Below, one piece after another: positions 8,587 to 17,900 of a stretch of DNA of 64,000 nucleotides. Numbering within the stretch: the first letter of the stretch is position 1; every line of letters begins with the position of its first letter. The DNA is from a bacterium (GTDB taxonomy: Bacteria > Bacillota > Clostridia > Christensenellales > CAG-138), in assembly GCA_022778545.1 (NCBI GenBank), contig JALFDW010000010.1:80137-144136 (forward strand). The letters run 5' to 3'. The translations under genes were made by a program, and so were the position numbers. Below the pieces are notes generated by a model. That model saw only the letters and a list, made by a program, of their open reading frames with translations, did no database searches and was not told the DNA's origin.

Positions 8587-9468
8587 ATGTATGACATCAA
8601 AGCATTGTATGAAGCCGAAAGCGTAGCTCACGCAACGGAGCTGCTGCTTGCGCACCCGGAGGCAAAGGTGATCGCAGGCGGGAGCGACGTGCTCATCCAG
8701 ATGCGCGAGGGCAGGCTTGCCGGCGCAACGCTCGTTTCCATCTACGGGCTTGACGAGCTGCGCGGCGTCACCATGGAGGCGGACGGAACAATCCGCATCG
8801 GCTCGCTCACGAGCTTTTCCCACATCACAAAGAGCCCCATCATCGAGGAACACATCCGCGTGCTGGGCGAGGCGGTGGACATGGTGGGCGGCCCGCAGAT
8901 CCGCAACATCGGCACGATCGGCGGCAACACCTGCAACGGCGTAACGAGCGCGGACTCCGCATCCACCCTTGTGGCGTATGACGCCATCGTGGAGCTTACG
9001 GGCGCGGAAGGGAAACGCCTTGTGCCCATCCGGGAGTTCTATATCAAGGCCGGCAAGGTCGACCTTCGCCCCGGCGAGATCGAAACGGCCATCCTTATCC
9101 CGAGGGAGAGCTACGAAGGCTGCAAGGGGCATTACATTAAATACGCCATGCGCAACGCCATGGACATTGCCACCTGCGGCTGCTCGGCGAACGTGAAGCT
9201 TTCCGCGGATAAAAAGACCATCGAACGCGCGCGCCTTGCCTATGGCGTAGCCGGCCCCGTGCCGATGCGCGCCCCCTCTGCGGAGGCGGCGGCTAATGGG
9301 AAGCCCATTTCGGCGGAGACCGTGGAGGCGTTTGCAAAAGCGGCTTTGGACGACGTAAACCCGCGCACCAGCTGGCGCGCGACGAAGGAATTCCGCCTGC
9401 ACCTCGTGGAAGAGCTTGCGCGGCGCGCGCTCAGCGAGGCGATCCGGCTTTCGGGAGGTGAACTCTGA
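8587..9468 (+). CDS. xdhB: Xanthine dehydrogenase, FAD-binding subunit
   Basis: A 293-residue FAD subunit of the CO dehydrogenase flavoprotein family. The FAD-binding signatures AGGSDVLIQM (near residue 37) and IGGNTCNG (near residue 115) are present. It relays electrons from the FeS subunit to NAD+. The ATG at 8587 follows a GGGGGGAG ribosome binding site; an in-frame extension back to 8500 overlaps xdhA and is unlikely. The stop overlaps the start of xdhC (TGATG), which indicates translational coupling and fixed stoichiometry. Confidence 0.92.
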   Translation: MYDIKALYEAESVAHATELLLAHPEAKVIAGGSDVLIQMREGRLAGATLVSIYGLDELRGVTMEADGTIRIGSLTSFSHITKSPIIEEHIRVLGEAVDMVGGPQIRNIGTIGGNTCNGVTSADSASTLVAYDAIVELTGAEGKRLVPIREFYIKAGKVDLRPGEIETAILIPRESYEGCKGHYIKYAMRNAMDIATCGCSANVKLSADKKTIERARLAYGVAGPVPMRAPSAEAAANGKPISAETVEAFAKAALDDVNPRTSWRATKEFRLHLVEELARRALSEAIRLSGGEL

Positions 9469-9959
9469 TGCATGAAACGCAGTATAAACTTGTAAAATGC
9501 ACCATCAACGGCAGGCGCGTTGAAAAAATGGTGGATGTGCGCGCATCGTTGACCGACATGCTACGCAATGACTTCAGCCTCAATTCCGTGAAAAAGGGCT
9601 GTGAGGTGGGCGAGTGCGGCGCATGCAACGTGCTCATCGACGGAGAATGTTTCAACTCCTGCATCTACCTTGCCATCTGGGCGGACGGAAAGAACATCCG
9701 CACGCTGGAAGGTCTGCTCGGGCCAAACGGCGAGCTTTCGGACATTCAGCAGGCGTTCATCGACGAAACGGCGGTGCAGTGCGGCTTCTGTACGCCGGGC
9801 TTCATCATGACGGCCGTGGAGATCCTCGAATCCGGCAAGGAATACACACGGGATGAGCTGCGCAAGCTTCTTTCCGGGCATCTCTGCCGCTGCACGGGCT
9901 ATGAGAACATCCTGAACGCCGTGGAAAAGACGATGAAGCGCAGGCTTCAGAAGGGTTAA
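9468..9959 (+). CDS. xdhC: Xanthine dehydrogenase, [2Fe-2S] subunit
   Basis: A 163-residue iron-sulfur subunit with two [2Fe-2S] sites. The plant-ferredoxin-type site is KKGCEVGECGACNVLIDGEC. The helical-bundle site is CGFCTPGF with HLCRCTGY. It transfers electrons from the molybdenum centre to FAD. It is the last gene of the adeC-xdhABC unit and ends before a strong bidirectional terminator. The subunit order Mo, FAD, FeS matches xdhABC of E. coli. No XdhC/CoxI-type maturation factor is present nearby, but mocA is. Confidence 0.93.
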   Translation: MHETQYKLVKCTINGRRVEKMVDVRASLTDMLRNDFSLNSVKKGCEVGECGACNVLIDGECFNSCIYLAIWADGKNIRTLEGLLGPNGELSDIQQAFIDETAVQCGFCTPGFIMTAVEILESGKEYTRDELRKLLSGHLCRCTGYENILNAVEKTMKRRLQKG

Positions 9960-10010
9960 GGCATTCTTAGAAAACCTTAAAAGAAGAGAATTTGCTTTCC
10001 TGACAGACAA

Positions 10011-10042
10011 AACAGCGGCTCCCGTTTCCGGGAGCCGCTGTT
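10011..10042. terminator. Bidirectional terminator, xdhC / surface protein gene
   Basis: A 14-bp perfect stem, AACAGCGGCTCCCG (10011-10024) and its complement (10029-10042), with a TTTC loop. It is T-rich downstream on the plus strand and TTTTG-flanked on the minus strand. It ends both convergent genes. Confidence 0.85.
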
Positions 10043-10074
10043 GTTATTATGCTTGGTTCCTTGAAAGAGCTGCC

Positions 10075-13000
10075 TCAGCAGGAGCGCCTTTCCCGGCTGA
10101 CTGCGAAGAGAGCGACTGCCGCAAGGATGCACAGGAAGGGTACGAAGCTTGCCGCTGCGCCGGTCTGCGGCGGGGCGGGGGAAGGATCGACCGGTGTGGC
10201 AGGCTGGAGCTGCGGATTGGAAACGACCGTGCCGCCCGCGGAGATGCCGGAGCCGCCCGGGTTGTCGTTCGGCTGCAGATTGCCTGCGCCGGCCTCGAGC
10301 ATGGCGAGCGCGGCTTCGATCTCCGCCGGGGAAGCGGCTGCCGCAATGGCCGCCTTCACCTTATCGGCCAGCTCGCTTGCCGAGCCGAACAGGCTCACAG
10401 GCTGGTTCTTCAGGAACTCATCCACCTTGGCGTTTGCCGCGGCCTTCAGCTGCGCGAGCCGATCCGGGGAGACGATCTCTGCGGTGTAGGTAACGCCGTT
10501 GTTCCGGATCACATACAGGTTTGCCGTGTCGCCTGCTGCAAGCTTTGCCTGGAGGGCTTCGGACAGCGCAAGCGTACCGTCCGCATTCACGGTAATATCA
10601 TAATAGAACCTGTTCGCCGCAAGCTTCTCGCCTGCCTTTACTTCGCTGGCGAGGGTGTAGGCCACAACGCCGCCGCCGGGCGTGGAGGTCTTACTCGCAA
10701 CAAAGTCGGTCGGCAGCGCAATGGCCGCGCCGTCCTTTGCAAGGCGGATGGCCGCCGCGTCTACGATCTGCGCGGAAACGGGTACGCGTTCCACGGAGCC
10801 GGCTTTCACCTTGCTGCCCACAACGTACATCACGCCGCGGGTGCTTGAGCTGCCATGGGTGCGGATCGCGTTGTCAAGCTCTGCTGCCGTGCAGGTGCCG
10901 AGCACATCACCGCCCGCAAGCTCGCTGGTGTCACCGCTGACGCAGACATACCGGAAGGTGACCGTGCCGTCCTCCGCCGTGTCGTAGGCATAGACTACGA
11001 TCTGGCACTTGCTGCTGGAATTTGTCGTGGGAATCGCGCCGCCGTGGATATACAGGCCTACGATGTTGCCATCCGCAATCGCCTGCTGCACGAGCGTGGG
11101 CGTTGTGCCGAACTGAGTGTATGCCTTGTGGCCGAAGAGGCCTGCCTTAAAGATGGTGTATGCCCAGTTGCCCCAGCCGGTGCTGTAATCGTAGCCGTTG
11201 AGCGCCACTTCTTCAAAGAGTGCATCGGAGCCGCGGCTGTTGACCATCATGAGCATCATGTTCTCAAAGCGCCAGGAAGCCATGCCGCTTGCGTGGCCGT
11301 AAGCGCTCGTGGGGAGAATGTCCACGGAAGCGGACTTCGGGAGCGCATCCGCGGAGGTGCTGCCCGTGTAAACGGCTTCGGTGCTGCTGTAGGAAGATTT
11401 CTTGTAGGTGAAGTTCAGGCCGAACACGGTGGGGACGTTGCCCTCATCGTCCGCGCGCAGGATCACGCGGAACTGCACATCCTTTACATTCGCGGTCGCG
11501 CTGCTGCCGCGCACCGTGAACATATCCGTGCCCAGCTTCAGATAATCATCCTGTGCGGAGGTGGAAGTGCTCTGGACGCCGGAACCGAATTTGCCCCAGG
11601 TGAACCAGTCGCTCCATGCGCCTTCCGCAAGCTCCGCGACTGCGCGCACCTGCAGCTCTACGCTGGAGGCGCCGGGCGTCACGGCGTTGATGGTGGCCAT
11701 CAGGTATTCCCACGCCCATTCGTTGGAGTAGATGGGCGTCGTGTAAGTGCCGGAGGGTGCGCCGCTCTTCAGCGTGATCTCGCCTGCGCTGCTGCGTGCG
11801 GCGGTTTCGGAAAGCATGCCTTCGCCAAGGTTCACATGCACGAGGTTGCCGTCTGTCGCAACGGTGCCGTATTCCTCCTCCGCGCTCAGCGCCTTCTTGC
11901 TGACTGCGGAAAGGGTGGCGGTGTAGCGGCGGCCGTTGTTCGCTATGGCATAAACGGTCAGGGTGCGCGTTTCGCCTTCGGGGATGCCGGCCTTATAGAG
12001 GGCGTCCGCCGCGTCGAAAACGAGGTTGCCGTCATCGTCCGTCTTGATGCCGGTGTAGAAGAACGTGTTGTTCGCGCTCACCTGGATGCGGTTTTCATAC
12101 ACGATGGAAGCATCGCTTGCCTCGGAGGCCGTCGTCCGGATGCCTTCCACGGTGTAAGCCAGCACGCCGCGGCCGAGCGTCGCGCGTTTGCCGATGGTGA
12201 AATCCGTGAGGTCAACGGCAGAGCCGTCCGCCTTCATGGTGTAAACATTTTCTTTTTCCGTGGCGTTCAGCGTCGCCGCAATGCGCTCTACACCCGTCAC
12301 CGGTGCACCGGATTCCGGAGTGGAGGAAATGCAATACATGAGCTGATTCGTCCAGCAGTTCTTAAGGTATTTCCACTGGTAGCGGTGGAAGCTCGTCGCA
12401 TCGTTCTTGGAATAAGTGTCGCTCGAAATGAAGTACAGGTGATCATCGTCCATCACACCATCCTCGTATTCATAGCCGATGATCGAGATGAGGTGGCCGC
12501 CCGTTCCGCCGTAGGAACCCGGCAGATAAGGATACGAACTGGAGGAGTTCGGGCTGTAACTCACAGAGAGGCCCACGCTGCGGCCGTTGGCAAGTTCCTG
12601 CAGCATGATGTCCTTGTTGCCGTACTGTGCGTACGATTCATAGCCGTACAGGCCGGCAGCGGAGGTGCAGAATGCCCAGTTGCCAAAGCCGTAGTTGAAG
12701 TCCTGCACGGAAAGGGCAAGTTCTTCCGGAATGAGGTCAAGTTCCGGATTGCGCGCATTGAGCAGCACCGTGATGGTGGAGGGGCTGCAGATGCTGCCGC
12801 CGATCTCCGGATCGCGGATAAGCTGGGAATAGGCGGGCGCGGCGTTGAATTTACTTGCCGGGAGCGCCGTCACCGGGGTTTCCGGATATGCTGCGACCAC
12901 ATCGCCGCCCTTGACGGAGAAGGTTATCTGCCGGAGCACGGGGGACTGTACGTCCGCGCTGTCGCGGCGGAGCACGGCACGGAACTGCGCCTTTGTGATG

Positions 13001-13440
13001 GTGCCGCCGGGGATGTATTCATCTACCGCGTCATCATCGTTGCAGCCGCGCAGGATGGACATGCCATATTTGCCCCAGGAGAACCAATCGTCCCATGCGC
13101 CGTCCGTGAAGGCGCGCGCTTCGATTTCTACGCTTGTGCCATCGTAAATAGCGGCGTTCCACGAACCCACCATTTTGTAGAAATCAGCGATGGTGTACAC
13201 CGCAGAGGTAAACGTGCCCTCCGTTGCGCCTTCGGCAAGCGCAAGCGCGCCGTTGCCGACGCTTGTGGGAACAAGGCCTTCCAACGTGCCCGCGGCAAAG
13301 TCCGCAGCCGTTGTGACCTTGATCACGCTCTTGTCCGCAGCTTCGATCACCTATTCGCCTTCGGCAAAAACGGCCGCAGGCACGAGGCAAAGCGCCATCA
13401 GCAGGGCAAGGATAAGGGATAACAGCTTTCTTGTTTTCAT
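10075..13440 (-). pseudogene. Large cell-surface protein with two C39-like peptidase domains, interrupted by an in-frame TAG
   Basis: From the ATG at 13440 the frame encodes a clear signal peptide (MKTRKLLSLILALLMALCLV, then PAAVFAEGE). A TAG follows at codon 30 (13351-13353), and a further 1,091 codons stay open to 10075. The body has two tandem units, each a beta-rich module (WFSWGKYG, WFTWGKFG) followed by a C39-like papain-fold domain. Domain 1 keeps Cys (GSICSPS, codon 218), His (GGHLISIIGYE) and Asp (ISSDTY). Domain 2 has lost the Cys and His. The C-terminus has a proline-rich spacer, PPQTG, a hydrophobic segment and a basic tail, a plausible sortase signal. TAG is an ordinary stop elsewhere here (argS, the LysR gene). 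This is either a nonsense-inactivated gene or a sequence error. Confidence 0.72.
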
Positions 13441-13893
13441 TTGTGCAAGCAATGCTCCTTCCTTTGTTTTTTAAACCTGTAGCCTGAATAGACTTTCAAG
13501 GCAAAATACAACAAAATAGGTTCAAACACGCAGCGTTCGGGTTTAAAATAAAAATATAAACACGGCGGGGCAAGCTGCCCGGCCGGAAAGGAAAGTGCGG
13601 TTTTCGGTTCGGTTTTTAATGAATCGGCGCTGTTTTGGGCGCATTCGCTTAAAACAACGATTGTTATAACGATTGTTATATTGATAATTATACCCCATAG
13701 TGCAGCATATTGAAAGTGATTTGTTCTATCTCGTTTCTGTTTTTTCTGCAAGATTTATTCACACTCCGGGAAATGACGTTGGCGGCGGATTTAAATTCGG
13801 CGACAGCGGATTTTCCTCTTTATTTTTATGCAATAAAGATGTATAATAAAACGAAATGTGCGTTTGCAATGTTTTTATATATAGGAGGCATGG
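13441..13893. promoter_or_regulatory. AT-rich intergenic region with divergent promoters
   Basis: On the minus strand, TTTCAA (13710-13715), 17 bp and TATAAT (13687-13692) form a promoter for the surface protein gene. On the plus strand, TTTATT, 17 bp and TATAAT (13842-13847) lie about 45 bp before carA. Between the minus-strand start point and the surface gene is a tandem 12-bp repeat, AACGATTGTTAT (13656-13667 and 13668-13679), possibly an activator or repressor site. No gene is visible. The stretch is much more AT-rich than its surroundings. Confidence 0.5.
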
Positions 13894-14979
13894 ATGCAAA
13901 AGGGTTACTTGATTCTGGAAAACGGCCAGGTGTTCCCCGGCGTGCGCTGCGGCGCGCCGAAGAACGCCGTGGGCGAGCTGGTGTTCACCACCGGTATGAC
14001 GGGGTACCTTGAAACGCTTACCGACCCGAGCTATTACGGGCAGATCGTGATGCAGACCTTCCCGCTCATCGGAAATTACGGCGTGATCCCCGCTGATTTT
14101 GAGAGCGCACGCTCCCATGTGCGGGCCTATGTTGCGCGCGAGCTCTGCGCCGATCCTTCCAACTTCCGGGCGGCGGGCGCGCTTTCGGAATGGCTTGCGG
14201 CGCAGGGGATACCCTGCCTTACGGGGGTGGACACGCGGCAGCTTACGCGCATTGTGCGCGAACGCGGCGTGATGAACGCGATCCTCTCCACAGAGCCTGT
14301 GCTGAGCGACGCGGAGAAGCGCGCCCTGCGCAATTACCGCGTGCGCGAGGCGGTGGAAGCCGTCACCTGCAAAAAGAGCTTTTCCGAGGGGAAGGGCCGC
14401 CGCGTGGTGCTCTGCGATTACGGCGCCAAGGCGAATATCCGCCGGGAGCTCGTGAAGCGCGGGTGCGAAGTCATTACCGTGCCGGGGCGTACGCCCGGGG
14501 CGGAGATCCTTGCCCTCCGGCCGGATGGCATCATGCTTTCCAACGGCCCGGGCGACCCGGCGGACAACGCGCCGATCATCCGGCAGATCCGCTTCCTGTT
14601 CGATTCCGGCGTGCCAATGTTCGGCATCTGCCTTGGCCACCAGATGATGGCCATCGCCTATGGAGGCCGCACCCGCAAAATGAAATACGGCCACCGCGGC
14701 GCGAACCAGCCCGTGCAGAACACGCGCACCGGCCGTGTCTACATCACGAGCCAGAACCACGGCTACTGCGTCGTGGGGGAAAGCCTGGGTCTCGGCGCGG
14801 AGCTGACCTACATCAACGCCAACGACGGCACCTGTGAAGGCGTCCGCTATGAAGAGTTTCCCGGCTTTTCGGTGCAGTTTCACCCGGAAGCCTGCGGCGG
14901 CCCGCTGGATACGGGCTTCCTGTTTGATGAATTTATCGCTCTGATGGAGGAGGTGAACGTCAATGCCGCTCAATCCTGA
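13894..14979 (+). CDS. carA: Carbamoyl-phosphate synthase small (glutaminase) subunit
   Basis: A 361-residue CarA that hydrolyses glutamine and channels ammonia to the large subunit. The N-terminal CPSase domain contains LVFTTGMTGY. The C-terminal class I amidotransferase domain has the nucleophile in FGICLGHQMM, then TSQNHGY and the catalytic histidine in FSVQFHPEA. An AGGAGG lies just before the ATG. Its end overlaps carB by 17 bp, so the subunits are co-translated. Carbamoyl phosphate feeds pyrimidine and arginine synthesis; no pyr or arg gene is adjacent to say which dominates. Confidence 0.95.
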   Translation: MQKGYLILENGQVFPGVRCGAPKNAVGELVFTTGMTGYLETLTDPSYYGQIVMQTFPLIGNYGVIPADFESARSHVRAYVARELCADPSNFRAAGALSEWLAAQGIPCLTGVDTRQLTRIVRERGVMNAILSTEPVLSDAEKRALRNYRVREAVEAVTCKKSFSEGKGRRVVLCDYGAKANIRRELVKRGCEVITVPGRTPGAEILALRPDGIMLSNGPGDPADNAPIIRQIRFLFDSGVPMFGICLGHQMMAIAYGGRTRKMKYGHRGANQPVQNTRTGRVYITSQNHGYCVVGESLGLGAELTYINANDGTCEGVRYEEFPGFSVQFHPEACGGPLDTGFLFDEFIALMEEVNVNAAQS

Positions 14980-17900
14980 AATAAAGCGCACGCTCGTCAT
15001 CGGCTCGGGGCCGATCGTGATCGGCCAGGCCGCGGAGTTTGATTATGCGGGCACGCAGGCCTGCGAGGTGCTCAGGGAAGCGGGGGTGGAGGTGATCCTC
15101 GTCAACTCCAACCCGGCTACCATCATGACGGACGGCCACATGGCTGACCATGTTTACATCGAGCCGCTCACGCTGCCCACGCTCCGGCGCATCATCGAAA
15201 AGGAACAGCCGGACAGCATCCTGCCCACGCTCGGCGGGCAGACGGGGCTCACGCTCGCCATGCAGCTTGCCAGGGAAGGCTTCCTGGAGGAGCACGGCGT
15301 AAAGCTCCTCGGCGCGAAGCCGGATACCATCGACCGGGCGGAGGACCGCCAGCTCTTCAAGGACACGATGGAGGCGATCGGTGAGCCCATCATTCCCTCC
15401 GTGGTGACGGAATCCCTTGAAGGCGCGCTCGCCTTCGCTGCCGACATCGGCTACCCCATCATCGTGCGCCCGGCGTTCACGCTCGGCGGAAGCGGCGGCG
15501 GCATCGCGGCGGATGAGGTGGAGCTGCGGGAGATCGCGGAGCGCGGGCTCCGCATGTCCCCGATCCACCAGATCCTCGTGGAGCAGTGCATCGCGGGCTG
15601 GAAGGAGATCGAGTTCGAGGTCATGCGGGACTCCATGGGCAACTGCATCACCATCTGCTCCATGGAAAACTTCGATCCTGTGGGCGTGCACACGGGCGAT
15701 TCCATCGTCATCGCGCCCGCTGTCACCCTTGCGGATAAGGAATACCAGATGCTGCGTTCCGCCGCACTCAGGATCATCGATTCCCTCGGCATCGAGGGCG
15801 GCTGCAACTGCCAGTTCGCGCTCAACCCGGAAAGCTTTGAATATGCCGTCATCGAGGTCAACCCCCGTGTGAGCCGCTCGAGCGCGCTCGCTTCCAAGGC
15901 CACGGGCTACCCGATCGCCAAGGTCGCAGCGAAGATCGCCATCGGCTATACGCTGCCGGAGATCCCGAACGCCGTTACCGGCGGCAAGACCTGCGCCTGC
16001 TTTGAACCGGCGCTCGACTATGTCGTCGTCAAAGTCCCCAAGTGGCCGTTCGATAAGTTCGTCTATGCAAAGCGCACGCTCGGCACGCAGATGAAGGCCA
16101 CGGGCGAGGTCATGGCCATCGGCACCACGTTTGAGGAAGCGCTCATGAAGGCCGTGCGCGGCGCGGAGATCGGCCACATGAGCCTCGGCACGCCTGCACT
16201 TGAGGGCCTTTCCCGCGAAGAACTCGCGGAAAAGCTCCATAACTGCGACGACCAGCGCCTCTTTACCGTGTTTGCGGCGCTCAAGGCAGGCATTTCCGTG
16301 GAGGAGATCCACGCCGTGACGAAGATTGACGCTTGGTTCCTCCATAAGCTCATGAACCTTGTGCGCATGGAGGCGCGGCTTGCGGGAGAACCGCTGACGG
16401 AGGAGCTGTATCGGGAAGCCAAGCGCATGGGCTATCCGGACAAGGTGATCCGGTGCCTTTCCGGGCAGGAGATCAAAACACCGCTCCTCCCGGTTTATAA
16501 AATGGTGGATACCTGCGCGGCGGAGTTCCGGGCGGAAACGCCGTATTTCTACGCCGCCTACGCGGAGGAAAACGAGGCTGCGGAGTTCCTTGCCCGCAGG
16601 CGCGGCCAGAAAAAGACCATTCTCGTGTTCGGTTCCGGCCCCATCCGCATCGGCCAGGGCATCGAGTTCGATTACGCCTCCGTTCACTGCGTGTGGGCGC
16701 TCCGGAAGCGGGGGTATGAAGTCGTCATCGTAAACAATAACCCGGAGACCGTTTCCACGGATTTCGACACTGCGGACAGGCTGTATTTTGAACCGCTCAC
16801 GCCGGAGGATGTGATGGGCGTGATCGCCACGGAAAAGCCCTATGGCGTGGTCGTGGCCTTCGGCGGGCAGACGGCGATCAAGCTCACGAACTTCCTTTCC
16901 GAGCAGGGCGTGCGTATCCTCGGCACCCCGGCGGACAGCATCGACATGGCGGAGGACCGGGAGCGGTTCGATGCGCTTTTGACGGAGCTTGACATCAGGC
17001 GCCCGCTCGGCCGCACCGTTATGACCACGGAAGAAGCGCTCGCCGCGGCGGAGGAGCTCGGCTACCCGGTGCTGCTGCGGCCTTCCTATGTGCTCGGCGG
17101 GCAGAACATGATCATTGCCTTCCAGCCGGAGGATGTGACGGAATATATGGCGATCATCCTCGCTCAGGGTATCGAGAACCCGATTCTCATCGATCAGTAC
17201 CTGATGGGGACCGAGCTTGAGGTGGACGCGATCTCCGACGGGGAGAACGTCCTCATCCCGGGCGTGATGGAGCACATCGAGCGGGCAGGCATCCACTCGG
17301 GGGATTCCATCGCCGTGTATCCCGCCTGGAACGTGGAGGATGAGATGCTCGAACGCATTGTGGACTGCTCCACGCGCCTTGCCCTTTCGCTTAAAGTGCA
17401 GGGGCTTGTAAACATCCAGTACCTCATTTACAGCGGCGAGCTTTATGTGATCGAAGTCAACCCGCGCTCTTCGCGCACGATCCCCTATATCAGCAAGGTT
17501 ACCGGTGTGCCGATGGTGGATCTTGCCACGCGGGCGATGCTTGGCGAAACGCTGCCCGCGATGGGCTTTGGCACGGGGCTTTACCCGATCCCGCCGTATG
17601 TGGCGGTGAAGGTGCCGGTGTTCTCCTTTGAAAAGCTTGCGGATGTGGATACGCTCCTCGGGCCGGAGATGAAATCCACCGGCGAGGTGCTCGGCGTGGC
17701 AGGGACGCTCTCCGAGGCGCTCTATAAGGGCCTTGTGGCCGCAGGATATGAGATGGACCGCCGCGGCGGCGTGCTCTTCAGCGTAAAACGCACGGACCGG
17801 CGGGAGATCTATGACACCGCAAAGCGCTTCCTGCATCTTGGCTGCACGCTGTATGCCACGCCCGGCAATGCCCGCGCGCTCCGCAGCGCCGGCCTTCCGG

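Noticed and set aside
4161..8600. Very long minus-strand open frame through adeC and xdhA, continuous with the dihydropyrimidinase gene
   Set aside because: It is antisense to two well-conserved genes, its translation is low-complexity His/Arg/Ala-rich with no domain, and the real hydA start with a strong ribosome binding site is at 4160. It is a by-product of GC-rich third codon positions.
13351..13353. Reading the TAG as a pyrrolysine or other recoded codon
   Set aside because: TAG is used as an ordinary stop by argS, the LysR gene and an XRE gene in the same window. No pyl genes are seen, and the position next to a signal peptide has no catalytic need for a special residue.
10855..13422. 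855-codon plus-strand frame opposite the surface protein gene
   Set aside because: Composition is typical of an antisense shadow. The minus strand carries the signal peptide, domains and sorting signal.
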